From NCBI GenBank assembly GCA_019828595.1, contig JAHQRK010000013.1, positions 1,643,501 to 1,707,500 on the forward strand: 64,000 nt of DNA, given 5' to 3'. Within the stretch, counting starts at the first letter, position 1; each line of letters begins with the position of its first letter. The stretch is from Aphanomyces cochlioides (taxonomy: Eukaryota; Oomycota; Saprolegniomycetes; Saprolegniales; Verrucalvaceae). Of this stretch, positions 10,800 through 22,500 are shown piece by piece. The translations under genes and the position numbers were made by a program. Below the pieces are notes generated by a model. The model was not told where the DNA came from, searched no databases, and saw nothing but the letters and a program-made list of their open reading frames with translations.

Positions 10800-12270
10800 A
10801 TGGTCAAAGTATGCATCGTTGAGTCGCCAACCGTGCTGCATCAATGGTGGATGGATAACATGACGGGCGGATACCAGATCTATTTGGCGATGCTCTTGCT
10901 CTTCTTTGCGCTCGTCGTCGCGATGCCGTTGGCGCGCTTGATCTTTTTCATTTTGCGGTATGTGGCGACTGAGAGGTGGAAATGGCCACCAGAAGCACAG
11001 GCGATGATCATGTGGGAAACGTACTGGCTCTTACGCATTGGACTCTTCTGTGCGGCGCTCAAAGCGATCAACCTGACGGATATTTTATGCCAATGGCCGC
11101 TTTGGATCTTTGGTGCGCCCTTATTGCTCTGGCTCAACAAAGCTGGAGACGTTATTCGAGAAATCGCTGTGCGTCGAGGATCAGCCAAAACGCTTTTGTT
11201 TGAAATCGTCACGGTATGTGCCATCCCTAGCTGTCTACGTCCTGACTGATCGTCTAGGTCGTGAAAATATTTGTGCTTTGTGTGACTTTCTACCTTATCT
11301 ATATTCTTATCTTTCCTGGTGTGGCTGAAGATATCCTTCGAGGATTCTACACTGGCGTTTGCATTTTGCTCAGCTTGGCCATTGTCCCCGTGGTAAGAAG
11401 CTTGATGCCTCCTTGGCCCTCCTTTCTCCCCCTTCTAATGAAGTGGCTTCTAGGTCCGCAATGTCTCTGGATCGCAGCTTCTTTTATTCAACCAGCAATA
11501 TGATTCTTCCCATGAGCTCCAGCGGCTCCATTTGGTCTTTGACAATGCTCCTGCGGGAGTTTTGCAAGAAGTTCCCATGGGGTAAGTCTTTTTGCTCTCA
11601 TTTTAGTTGGCTAACGTAATTGTCATAGTTATGTCTTGACGACTTGCGACTCCTTTTCAAAAATCTACATTCCAGGCGGTCGAACGATGGAATCCCCCTT
11701 GGCCCTCTTTGAAGAAAACGTCGGCAATCAATTAATCTGGCCACTACGTCTGCGCGTCGCCCTTGCGCCGAATTTATCCTCTGCAAACGTTCGTCGATTC
11801 ATGATGGTACTTGCTTACCACCAAATCAACTAAGTTTCTAACGTGATACTTAGACTGTCGATGTCAAATTGAACGATCCCAAACATATATGGCATGTCGA
11901 TCATCCTACACATCGCAAAATGCAACGAAAACAAAGCTTATTGCACAGCCAAAGCGTCGTCAAGGCGGCGGCAGCCTCGGCAAATCTGTACGAAAACATT
12001 TTGTTGTTTGGTTTTGATGTCTTTCTTCTTGTAGCCGCTCGGATTCAAATGGATGGTTCATTTCAGTCCAGGGTCGATGGATTTTACACATCCACGGTTA
12101 TATTTATGCCAATTCCCAAACCATGTATCGTCAAGTCCTCTCAGAGGTACGCAAGCATAGTCAATCGATAAGCATGGTTTATTCGGGATGGATTGTAGAA
12201 TGTACAGCAAGTCATGGCATTGATTGAAGCCCAAGGATGGAACGAAGTGGCCACGGTGACGGCCGACTGA
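10800..12270 (+). CDS. Multi-pass membrane protein, possibly MscS-like
   Basis: Multi-exon gene starting at ATG 10800. Exon 1 is 10800-11213, exon 2 is 11258-11392, exon 3 is 11454-11581; later exons run to the TGA at 12268-12270. The first about 185 residues carry five or six hydrophobic segments ('YLAMLLLFFALVVAMPLARLIFFIL', 'FVLCVTFYLIYILIF', 'GVCILLSLAIVPV'). The rest is soluble and ends 'QQVMALIEAQGWNEV'. The layout (membrane bundle, then a soluble domain) resembles plant/protist MscS-like channels, but no diagnostic pore motif is clear to me. The 3' exon boundaries near 11830-12200 are approximate. It is transcribed divergently from the helicase. Confidence 0.6.
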
Positions 12271-13643
12271 ACCAATTCTTGCACTGGGAATCATCCAAGC
12301 AAGATTTTATTTATACATCGTATTGCCGATAGCTCTTTGAGTCTAAAGCAGCACAATGTGACGTGAACATTCCTGTCAGCATTGAGCTCTCTTTGTCGTG
12401 ATGAAAGTTGCATTAACCTAGTCGATGATCTCATGCGATGTAGCGAGTGGATGAACATCCTTTGAGCTTGAAAGTCAAGTGCAATTTGCATTTTCGAAGA
12501 GCAAACTCGCCGACATCATGTTCATACTCGACTCAATTCTGTCTTTGTGTCATCATTCATGGTGGCTGCCAGTTCAGTGTACACAGGGCAGAATTTGATG
12601 GGAAAGGCCTTGGACATCTCGTTGATGTCAAGACAGTCCATTTGTGTTAAATGGAGCAATATCCTTGAAAGCCTCTTTCTTGGTGTCATTCGATGAGCAA
12701 CCGATGAATCTATACACCTTTGAGGTTGACTTTGGCGTCTCTGTTGTGTCACGGGTCGTCATGCACGATCCAGTGCTTTGCATCCAATTCTACACTGCAA
12801 ATGAGGCTTTCTCATGGGGCTTTCCAAGGACTACTTCGCCCCGAGGTCATCATTTCTTTTGCAAGGGTTCCGAGAACGATATTTCCACTGCGCGTAATTC
12901 CCTTACTGCCGTCGTCATGGTAATCTCATTTCAAACTCGCTACGGACGTCAGAGTAAATGCACAACCAGAGGAACTCGTCGTTGTAACGAGGTTGTCATG
13001 TCAACGCCACCGTGGAACATTAACGTTTAACTTGGGCCTATACGATGCAAAGGCTGTAAATTTCACTGCCTTGTTTCGCCTTGCCAAGCTTTGAAACACA
13101 CGCTGAATCGTATGGTCTCTCATCTTGTTTCCTGCGTGAAAATCCGGAGAGTTGCAACCAGCGACGAAAGAATGCAGGGGGTTGCTACAAAACATTATCC
13201 ACCCCCGTCGCGAAAAAAAGGCTACAAAAACCGCAATGACGGCGTCAAATCCAGCGTGGCTTTTTTTACAGAGATTAAAGACAGCAAGGGCTGTCGATCG
13301 CGTCCTTGTAGATTCAAACAGATTCAAACGCAAGCTAAAGTTCGTCGGCGCGAGTTCCCTGATTGTGAAACCGACACCTGTTGAGTCAACACCAAGTTGA
13401 AGCTCGCTTTGCACTGGACACGACATCTTAAAGCATCACATCATGTACAAAACATTTCAATTTATATGAAAATTTGTATAGTATTGTAGTATAAAGTGCT
13501 CACTTTGCAGTTCACGACGAGAGTTTATAAAACGCGTTTACTTAAATTAAACTTAATATTTGTATACTACTTGCTCGCACCATGTCCCTTCCTCCTGGCT
13601 GGACTGTTGACAGCATGTCGACGCCATTTCGGGCCATTTTCGA
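12271..13643. other. Intergenic, possible degenerate coding remnant
   Basis: Frames at 12644-13030 (+) and 13001-13426 (-) are moderately long but resemble nothing I know, and they overlap head-on. Both could be chance or relics. The CDS of the following hydrolase may begin further 5' (an alternative ATG lies at 13582). Confidence 0.3.
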
Positions 13644-15212
13644 ATGTATCACTTGGTCTGGCGCTGTTTGGCGCTCGTTCTCGGCGAGCGGGAGCGCCAA
13701 AAGTACGGCTTTCTCATCTATTTGGTGCACTGCTTGCATTACCACTGGGCAGCCAAGCGGCCTGCTTTGATTCACCAAGATACACCGACGACGCGACATA
13801 TTCTTCGAGCGTGCCAGCGACTTTGTAAGCACTTGAGTGTTGAAAAGCTCCATCTCACAGCGCGCTCTGTAGATCAAAAGTACCATCCGACTTGGTATCT
13901 CTTCAACGGGTACGTTCGTCTAGACTTGGCAGCATGGTGACTTTGTTGTCTTCTAGCCATTTGCAAACATTGATGGTGGCGCTCTCGAACGCCGCACCAG
14001 ACATCACGTACGACCGCGAGCTCCTCGTTTTATCCGACGGCGGGACCATTTCATTCGACTGGGCGACGCCAGCTAGTCTAGTCAATGTCCGAAGCCATAC
14101 GACGCAACCGACTGTGGTAAGTCCAGCCTCAATCGTTCATCGAGTTCACTTTGGCCATGGCTAGCTCATGCTCCACGGTCTTACTGGCAACAGCGAAGAG
14201 GTATGTCTTGAAAGGCTGAGCTATTTACTGACGCTTGTCATTCTCTAGCCTTATATCCGCAAGTCAGCCGAGAAACTCTTGCACAATGGCTGGCGTGTCG
14301 TGGTGTTGAATGCCCGTGGCTGTGGTCGTAACCCCGTCACGTCGTCCAAGGTACACTAGCTCGCCTCATCTAAGCCGCATTTTCACTTGGAATCGTAGCT
14401 TGTATGCCCAGCTTACACTCAAGACGTCCGCGAAGCCATCGCGTATCTCCTGCTCCATCATTTAGACGCGAATACTCCCCTTGTCGCTGTTGGTTTTTCG
14501 CTCGGGGCCAACATTTTGCTCAAATACGTTGGAGAAGAAGGCAAGCAGTGTCCGCTGAAAGCTGCCGTGTCTGTCGCCAATCCGTACGATTTCGTCGTGA
14601 CGAACCTTCACATTACGCATTCGTGGTTCCGTCGCCTTGTATACAACCACGCGATGACTCAAAACTTGCTCAAGATCGTTTTTGACGAGGTAGAACTCCC
14701 CCTTGCTCCCTCTCGTAGTTGCTTAACTTGGACGATTGTAGACGAACGCTCATGAGCACTTACATGCGCATCCTTTGATCGATACGCACCAACTTCGTCA
14801 GGCAAAGACGCTGTCGGAATACGACGCGATCTTCTCGAGGCATACCTTTGGCTACGCGACGCCCATGGACATTTACCGCGATGCGTCGAGCGCGGCGTAC
14901 CTCAAACACATTGCAATCCCGACGCTGTGTATCTCCGCACACGACGACCCGATCTGTCCACATACTTGTATTCCATACGAAGAATGCCGCGCGAATCCAA
15001 ATATTGTCTTGGCCGTGACGCATTCCGGCGGTCACGTCGGCTTTTTCACGAGCCAGCATCTCCTGGATGACCAGCCGCGCATGTGGTGTGCCGACGTGAT
15101 TGCCCAGTATTGCAATGGCATGCTCAAACCCGTGATGGATTCCACGATGGATAAAGTCGACCCGATCGAAATCCGGCCGCCAGATAATGTCGTTGTCCCT
15201 CTTGCCCTGTAA
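13644..15212 (+). CDS. ABHD1/3 (YheT/EMB8)-type alpha/beta hydrolase
   Basis: Serine hydrolase of the ABHD1/ABHD3 family, whose members cleave phospholipid or acyl esters at membranes. Coding blocks are split by short introns. In order: 'YHPTWYLFNGHLQTL', 'LMLHGLTGNSEE' (oxyanion region), 'LLHNGWRVVVLNARGCG', the nucleophile elbow 'VGFSLGANILLKYVGEEG', then 'FGYATPMDIYRDASS', 'IPTLCISAHDDPICP' with the acid, and 'THSGGHVGFF' with the base. The Ser-Asp-His triad is therefore complete. The start at 13644 (MYHLVWRC) gives an N-terminal hydrophobic stretch that could anchor the protein. An ATG at 13582 in another frame, joined by splicing, cannot be excluded. It ends TAA at 15210-15212. Confidence 0.88.
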
Positions 15213-15558
15213 TAGACGATTTATGTCATGCCACGTCATGAAATTCGCGAGATGACATTTCGATCCTGTGAAATAAAAGCCATTGGACCATATCTAGGTG
15301 ACGAGGGGGGCTTCCCCCGAGCCACCGACGTCTTCTTCACGAGCTAAAGCAAGATCTCCGTGTTGTGAATTACCAAACGGGCCCTCAAGAGAGTTGACGA
15401 TGTAGCAAGGTCAAACACCGACTCAAGCCCCCTCCCCCGACCCCCAATTGTGTTTCCCCCAATGCTACAAAGCTGCCCCTCCATCTTTTTGCATTCTGCC
15501 GTTAGAATGCAAGCATGGGAGAGGGAATCAAACTGAAAGAAACGTTTTTGATCCAACC
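15213..15558. other. Intergenic with C/G-rich tracts
   Basis: Contains a G6/C5 hairpin near 15305-15318. A C-rich block at 15427-15460 has four C-runs of five or more, a strong G-quadruplex candidate on the - strand. No gene is called here; the frame of the next ORF is open from 15448 but has no ATG until 15559. Confidence 0.45.
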
Positions 15559-16245
15559 ATGAAGGAACATGCGACGACATCCCCAACTGAAGCAGCGAAA
15601 CGAGGGGATCTCTCGGTGAAACTGGAAATGCCAAAACGCGGAGAAGTTGTGGCTAGAATGCCTTCACGAGTGGGCGAAATGTCACTTGAAGAGCCAGCGT
15701 TGGTGGCTCCCCATCGAGCCATGGTGCAGACTGAAGTGGATTTTGAGCCACCGCTTAGCCTCGGAGGGGGATGGAAACGACCGAAATCCCCTGCTCGGAC
15801 GAGTTGCTTTCAATCACGACGGCACGTCATGGGATCTGGATGGAATTCTTGGCATGAAGAGGTGCCTGAAGTTGTTTCTCAAGGATTGAAGCGCCAAAAA
15901 ACAGACGGAAAATTCCCCCGAGGAGTCTATATCGGTGACGCTTTGCACCGTGGGGATTCTGAATCGCAAAGTGTAAAATATCGACCGGCAAGTTGGGAGG
16001 AAGTTAGGGGCAAAAGAAAGGCGCCAGCGTCGCCCCTTTCTCCTCGAAAGCCACCTTCGCAGCACCAGGCATTGAATACCAGACTATCGAGTCTTGAAGC
16101 CTTGGTTGACAAGCTTGAAACCAGCGTCGAGAAACTCCAACGCCAAGAAAATTACGTGCAACGCCCCAAGAAGATGATGTACTCGTTCTCCGGCGCGAAT
16201 TCATGGAGACAAATGCGCGCCAGGCTATCTTTTGGCGCACGATGA
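15559..16245 (+). CDS. Uncharacterised protein with C-terminal coiled coil
   Basis: 228 residues from the first ATG (15559), single exon. I do not recognise the family. The first about 150 residues are charged, Pro/Ser-rich and look disordered. Residues about 170-200 ('LSSLEALVDKLETSVEKLQ') form a short leucine-heptad coiled coil, followed by a basic tail ending 'RARLSFGAR'. The ORF is flanked on both sides by unusual C-tracts (15427-15460 and 16417-16443) that resemble each other, so it may belong to a repeat family or be a retroelement gag relic. I saw no LTRs or terminal repeats to prove that. Confidence 0.35.
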   Translation: MKEHATTSPTEAAKRGDLSVKLEMPKRGEVVARMPSRVGEMSLEEPALVAPHRAMVQTEVDFEPPLSLGGGWKRPKSPARTSCFQSRRHVMGSGWNSWHEEVPEVVSQGLKRQKTDGKFPRGVYIGDALHRGDSESQSVKYRPASWEEVRGKRKAPASPLSPRKPPSQHQALNTRLSSLEALVDKLETSVEKLQRQENYVQRPKKMMYSFSGANSWRQMRARLSFGAR

Positions 16246-16897
16246 AGGACGCAATTGACCGCCTTGGCTTGGCGTAGCGAGTAGAACCCCCGAGACAAGG
16301 AATGAACTATCATGTTGTAACAAAGGCTTGGGAACTAAACCTTTCTCTGGCTCGGAAATAAACTGTCAATGCATGGACAGACCAATGCTAATCCATATGC
16401 TCCCGCCATTTGTCCGCCCCCCACATCCCCCCCAAATCCCCCCAGTCTGATATATATTGTACACTCTGCCCTGCATTCCCTGCACCTAGAATTGCTTGTT
16501 ATGGGTCGTAAACTGTTGATCTAATGCATCTTGCGCGAACAGAGTCCAATATTTCTTGAAACTACCAATTCCCCCCCCCACGTTGTTGAGATCGCCTAAA
16601 AACAAAATATCACTTTAATTCTCGAAAAATTGATACATTTTGAAGATCCATTTTATTGATATATTGATATCATCTTGATTTCTGATATATGTATGAAATA
16701 ATAGCCAATCAAAATCGATTATTTGACTAATACACGCAAAACACACACTAACACATTTGCATTTAAATTCAGTTATACTTGAATTCACTATTGACAAGTT
16801 GTATTATTAATAACTTCCATTTTTGGTCAAATCTATATTTTTGAATAAAAATTGATTTATTGATAGGTCTGATTTTGCGAGTGTACTTTCGAGCATC
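16246..16897. other. Intergenic: C-tracts then AT-rich
   Basis: 16417-16443 has three runs of six or seven C, and about 16571-16579 has a run of nine C. From 16600 the sequence becomes strongly AT-rich up to the PI31-like start. No gene seen. Confidence 0.4.
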
Positions 16898-18159
16898 ATG
16901 GATCCTGATGCGTTGACCCGAGCGCGAGAAGAACGCCAGCAACTTCAGACCCAGATCAATTCCCTTCCTGATGGGCTTGTCAAGGTACGCTCCAAGTTGC
17001 TGTTTTCCTATTCATCGCATTGTACAGACGCATATGCTGAACGCGTTGGCTGAACTGGACGCGGTTCTCCATCGGACCGATCCATCAGCGTCGTCAACGA
17101 CAGCATCCGACGATCCTCTGGTGCGACGCATGAATAGCAATGCAATCTTGGTCAAGAAACCCCAAGATGCACTTGTTGCGACGATTCATTTTATGATGCA
17201 AGAAGCAGGTAAAAAACTCTTGAGATGCGGTTATTATTCATGTCTTTGGTAGGGTTTGTCACTTCTGGCAATACTAGCGGCGATACGCTCTATCTCCCGC
17301 GGGAATGGGACAAAGACTCGGACCAGGGCATCTTTATTTTCACGTATACCCATCCAAATCAACCAGGTGTCCAATTTACCCTCAAGGCAGCAATTTCGTT
17401 TCTCGAAGGTCACTGATGGACTCGTTTAGGCATTATTCGTCGGGCAAACATTAGCTCTCCACATTGTCCAAGGCGATTCTCAAGTGCATTCTCTTGATAT
17501 CAAGTATGACATGGCCCAAGAATCTGTCTAACTGTTCACACTCATAGAATTGCGACGTATATTCGCGATACTTCCTCAACTATGGCTGGCGACGCCTTGC
17601 AAGCTTCGGGTCTACTGCGCCAACAATGGACTGGATTTGCTCAGGCGTTCCGTCCCAAGGAAAAGCCCCAACCTGATACTTCGGCGACGCCATCGCCACT
17701 TTCAATTCCCACGCGAGCCCCCCTTCGTATGGAACCAACGCAACCAGATCCCCTTCGTCTTCCCAACGTAAGCTAACTCGTTCTAGAAGTCACTGAATGA
17801 TGTTTTAGGTTGGTGGAGGCGATGCTTTTCCCAACTTTGGAGGAGACAGTCGCCGTTCCCCTGGCATGGAAGTCGGTCCAGACCATCCGCTCTTCGGAGG
17901 ACGCTTTGGCCGAGGTGGTTACCCCGAAGGTCCTGTGCCTGGAGCTCGATTTGATCCGTACGGCCCTGTTGGTCCCCGGCCGACCAATGTGTTTCAACCA
18001 TTTCCAATGCGTCACCCTCGTCCAGCCCTTCCACCTTTTGGAGGGTAAGCTCGCTTCTGAAAGATCAGTCCGTCTTACGTACTTTGTAGGCCCGATCCAG
18101 ATCATTTGCCCATGCCTGGCCATCCCCGCGACCCTGACTTGGACGATATGTTTGGCTAG
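16898..18159 (+). CDS. PSMF1: PI31-type proteasome regulator
   Basis: Homologue of PI31 (PSMF1), which binds the 20S proteasome and modulates its activity and assembly. Exon 1 is 16898-16984 (MDPDALTR...); later exons reach TAG 18157-18159. An N-terminal FP domain (about 30-150: 'MNALAELDAV'-like start, 'FTYTHPNQPGVQFTL', 'LFVGQTLALHIV') is followed by a Pro-rich linker and the diagnostic tail. The tail has repeated Gly/Pro/Arg segments, 'GARFDPYGPVGP', 'PDPDHLPMPG' and a final 'DDMFG', the conserved PI31 C-terminus that enters the proteasome. One intron (17387-17429) seems to use GC...AG ends, because only that junction keeps the conserved 'LFVGQTL' block in frame. Two bases are not certain proof, so this remains inference. 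Function assignment is strong from the C-terminus. Confidence 0.88.
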
Positions 18160-19218
18160 AGGATGTCTGTGTTGAGACGCTCAGAATTTCAACTAAATGA
18201 ATGTGGCTTGTCTACGTGGCTGATGGAGGATATATACATCGTTTTGTTGAAAAAGAATGCAATTAATGAGCCTCATGGGGGAAATCATGAATAATGGATT
18301 AGCCCTTCAGAAGATCTCCATCTTACTCAACGTGGCGAGGTATATAAAATTGTACAAGCCCACAAGCATTAATGCACCTACTAAAACTGCAATGAAGACA
18401 TCGATTCTCCGTTGAGGAGGCAAATCAACAAGTTATAACACGAACGAGCCTAGCAAATCGAAGTGCTCTCACAGTTTTTCTTGGCGTACTTCGTGCAATA
18501 AACCAAACAAGATGAATGATCTATGTACTATTATCTTCACTTCCTCCTTTGTCAATGCGACTACAAAAGACTGGGAAAGCTTTGATATCGTGCCTCGGGC
18601 TCAAATCCACGCTAGAAAGCTGTAGATTTCAGGGATTAACCTGACTATGCATCCATGCAGAGTATAGACGCAGTGCCTCTGGAACATCCTTGCTCGCCGT
18701 GATTGCACCTGTGAAAGTCGCTGCTTTGTTTCGATGCTGTATGTGCATCCGACTTCAATCTTTTGTAATAGGGTGGTATCAAATGTCTCACCATGATCTT
18801 TCTGTGCCAAACCAACAATTTAATTAACTATTTTAATTTTATAATACAAATATCAATATTGATTGGTAAATTATCAAAGCTGGTGAGTTCATCATAATAA
18901 CAATTGTACACTGCGTGGAGCCTCTTGACATATGTAACTGTAGTCTGTAACGAATCAGTGATAATAACAAACCATATGGGTGTCGTTAACACAGTCAAAA
19001 TATCTCACCAAAATTATAGTTATGTGACAGGGAAGACCTCAAGAAGTATATGTGTGAGGCGAAGTTAGGGAGGAGAAGTGAGGAACCCCCTCAGCTGAAG
19101 CCGACCAGGACACGGCACGCCCCGAAGCAAGAAACAAAGCAACCGAACATTCGCCCTAACGACGACGCGACCTGGGTGGCGAACTTGAACCCACCAATCG
19201 AAATCAGACAGGGTTCGA
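18160..19218. other. Intergenic; GC-rich retroelement-like flank at the end
   Basis: 18160-19040 is AT-rich with no gene seen. At about 19045 composition changes sharply to GC-rich sequence that continues to the LTR at 19219. That piece contains the GGCGAAG heptamer typical of Gypsy-A, so 19045-19218 may be a remnant of another copy rather than host DNA. Confidence 0.4.
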
Positions 19219-19319
19219 TGGCCAATTACAGCTGTGGGCGCGCCGTCGATACTGTATGCAGGATCGACAACCCGGAGCTTGGCAAAGTACAGCGACACTA
19301 GCCAATGTGGGCCTGCCAA
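19219..19319 (+). repeat. Gypsy-A left LTR, part 1
   Basis: Matches 36903-37003 of the right LTR almost base for base, starting TGGCCAATTACAGC. It stops at GCCAA (19315-19319), the target site of the nested Copia element. Confidence 0.85.
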
Positions 19320-19523
19320 TATTGACAACCTGTGGTAACCTAGACAAAGTCTTTTGGAAGCGTAGACGAGAACCTAGAACAAGCAAAGCTGTGGAAAAAC
19401 AAAGAGTGTGTATTATCATGTAGTTAGCAAAGCGACGTCTATTCCAATACAATTTCATCCATATCCATATCATTATTCAAAGGTTGCAATGTGACTCTTC
19501 GGGACGACTGTTAGTCGCCAACA
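19320..19523 (-). repeat. Copia 3' LTR
   Basis: 204 bp; reads TGTTGGCG...GTCAATA on the - strand. Preceded by the polypurine tract at 19524-19532. Confidence 0.92.
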
Positions 19524-19530
19524 CTCCCAC

Positions 19531-22500
19531 TCAGAAATCCATCAATTTGGATCGGAATTTCTGAAATTTTACTTGACCAAGAGGCTTTGTGAAATGGTCT
19601 GCTATCATGTCATTTGTAGCCACATGCGCAATGGTGATAGTCTTTCTTTTCACCTGTTCGCGAATCCAATGGTAGCGCAAATCAATGTGTTTCGAGCGTT
19701 GAGTAATTCCCTCATTTTCTGCAAGGCAGATAGCACCACGGTTGTCTTCGTATAGGATAATCTTCTCATCAAATCCCAGCTCACACATAATGTTTTTGAG
19801 CCCAATGCACTCCTGAGCTGCATAAACCATAGCTACATACTCTGCTTCTGTTGTTGAAAGTGTCACAATTGGTTGGCGTTTAGTTCCCCACGACACGAGG
19901 CAGCCACGGTAAAAAATGGCAAAGCCAGTGGACGGTTATCTGTCTGATTCATTCGCGAATGCTGAGTCAACGTAGACAACAAATCCGTCATCCGCACTAT
20001 CTGATCTCTTGTACACCAGACATCCATCAATAGTGCCTTTAAGATAGCGCATAACTCTTTTAATTCCAAAGATGGTGCTACTGGTCGGTTTGTCCATTTG
20101 TTGTGCAAGAACTCTTACAGCAGTTGAAATGTCAGGTCTGGTGATAATGCTCGCATGAAGGAGTGATCCAATCTCAGATCTGACATTTGCATCTAAAGTT
20201 TCCTCATCAGTCCCATTTTGTAAGAAATTTTCATCCATGGGTGTCGTCTTTGGGTTGGAATTATCCATTTGGAAACGTTGTAGAACAGACTTCACATACG
20301 TAGCTTGGCTAAGTTTTATTCCATCCTCGAGTTGCTGTATCTCGATACCAAGGAAATAGTCCACAGAGTCAAATGTGTTGATATCCCATTTTTCAGACAA
20401 AATCTTTAAGAAGCTGTCAATGCGTTCTCGATCACGGTGCATCACTAACATGTCATCAACATACGCGACCACAATCAAAACAGACTCGCCCATCCCATCA
20501 TAGTACATACAAGTGTCTGATTTAGCCTTTGTAAATCCCATTTCAATCATGAATGTAGTCAATGATGTCCACCATGCACGACTGGACTGCTTTAATCCAT
20601 ACAACGCCTTTTTCAATTGCCATACTTTGCCATCTGGCTCGCAATATCCTTCCGCAGGCATCACGTAGATCAATTCATCTAAATCAGCTTTCACAAATCC
20701 TGTCTTTACATCAGCTTGTCCAATTTGCCATTTGTGTTGCACACTCAAAGCTAACAAAAGTCGTATAGTGCTGTATTTCACGACAGGACTAAATGTTTCA
20801 GTGTAATCAATGCCATGAACTTGACTGTATCCACCAGCTACAAGACGAGCTTTGTATTTGTCAATTTCACCACTTGGTAGCATTTTGATTTTAAACACCC
20901 ATTTAGTTTTAATGGCTTTCCGCCCAGCTGGAAGAGGCACGCAGTCAAATGTGCCATTCGCAATGAGGCTTTGAATTTCACTATCCATAGCGTTTTGCCA
21001 TTCTGTAGCATCAGGTCGAGATAAAGCTTCATCTCTACTTTGAGGATCTTCAGTCATTGCAATTAATCCAAAATGTCCATCAGACGTTAATCGATTTGGA
21101 GGACGCACGACTCTACCAGCTCTAGTGGTTGTAGTCTCTCTCGTACTGTTAGAACCAGTGTCAATAGGTTGCCCTGGTGACATGGACTCGTCTTCGTCCA
21201 CGTCAAAACGCAATTGTCGAGCAACAGGTGGAGTGACAAAAATGTCATCGCCATCAGAATGTGCTTGCGTATGTGTTTCTGTTTGAATTGAACCATCTCG
21301 GCCACTATTGTCGTTTGCGCTTCCATCAAATTCATATTGTAAGCCTTCCCCTGAATTTGAGGGGTCATAAATTCCTGGATATGAAATGTAATTCGGAAAT
21401 GGGTCATCAGAGATTGGTGTTGTTGGGTGCGAATAGGGCGTTGAAGTCGCAGCTCCCACTGGTTCTGGAATATCAATCGCACTACCAGTGTGCTGTTCGC
21501 AAAATTCATTTTCGAAAAACACAACATCTCGAGAATGTACGATTTCTCCTTTGCCCTGGTCGGCGATATAGATAAGGTACGACAAACTGTCCTTTGAGTA
21601 CCCCACAAACACACCAGCACGAGCCTTGCTGGCCAATTTGGAGCGATGTACGCTTGGAATATGAACCATGACTTTACATCCAAACACACGTAAATGATCA
21701 AGAGGAGGAGGTGTGCCCATAAGTGCTTCATATGGTGATTTCCCGTGCAAAGTCCGTGAAGGGGATCTATTTCTCAAATATACAGCACAATCCAAAGCTT
21801 CACACCAAAAATTAGATGGTAAATTTGATCCCAAAAGTAGAGACTTTGTCATTTCTATGAGGGTACGGTTGCTGCGTTCGATAATTCCATTTTGCTGAGG
21901 TGAATGAGGTGTTGTAAATTCTTGAACAATCCCACGTGATAAGCAAAATGAAGCAAAGGCACCACCACTGTACTCTTTTGCATTGTCTGTTTTCACAAAG
22001 CGAACTTTCCTTTCACTGTATGCCTCCATTTTTGTTATGAAAGCCTTCAAGCATCTGGTTTGCTCCTCGGAATCTTTTGTCTTAACAGCAAATGCATGGA
22101 CAATGTGAAATGGCTCACAAATCATGCTAACTATACCATTGAAACCATCCCGAGAGCTGGGCTTGACAGGACCACAATAATAGACAGCAATCCACAATGT
22201 GTCCTTACTAAACTTTCGACGATCCACAGGTGGAAATGAATTACGAACAAGCTTCCCCATGACACATGTTTTGCATGTCTCCAATTCAGAATCTTTCAGA
22301 ATAATGCCCCGACTAGCGTTGACGATTTTGGCACAGTCTCTTGCATTCAGATGACCCAGGCGTTTATGCCAAGTCTCTATATCATCGTCGATTTTCTTGG
22401 AAGCGAATGATGCACTTCCACTAGTTGACTGTGATTTTGCTTCTAACAAAAATAAATTGTTGCTAGTCTTCAATGCAATAAGTTTGTCAATGCCCTGACC

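Noticed and set aside
12644..13426. Two overlapping head-on ORFs of about 130-140 residues
   Set aside because: No domain, no conserved pattern and mutually exclusive; more likely chance or relic.
19896..19945. Apparent frameshift between Copia RT and RNase H
   Set aside because: The two segments are in the same frame; the break is a single in-frame TAA at 19936-19938.
20562..21898. Several + strand ORFs opposite the Copia polyprotein
   Set aside because: They mirror the codon structure of the long - strand frame and have no domains.
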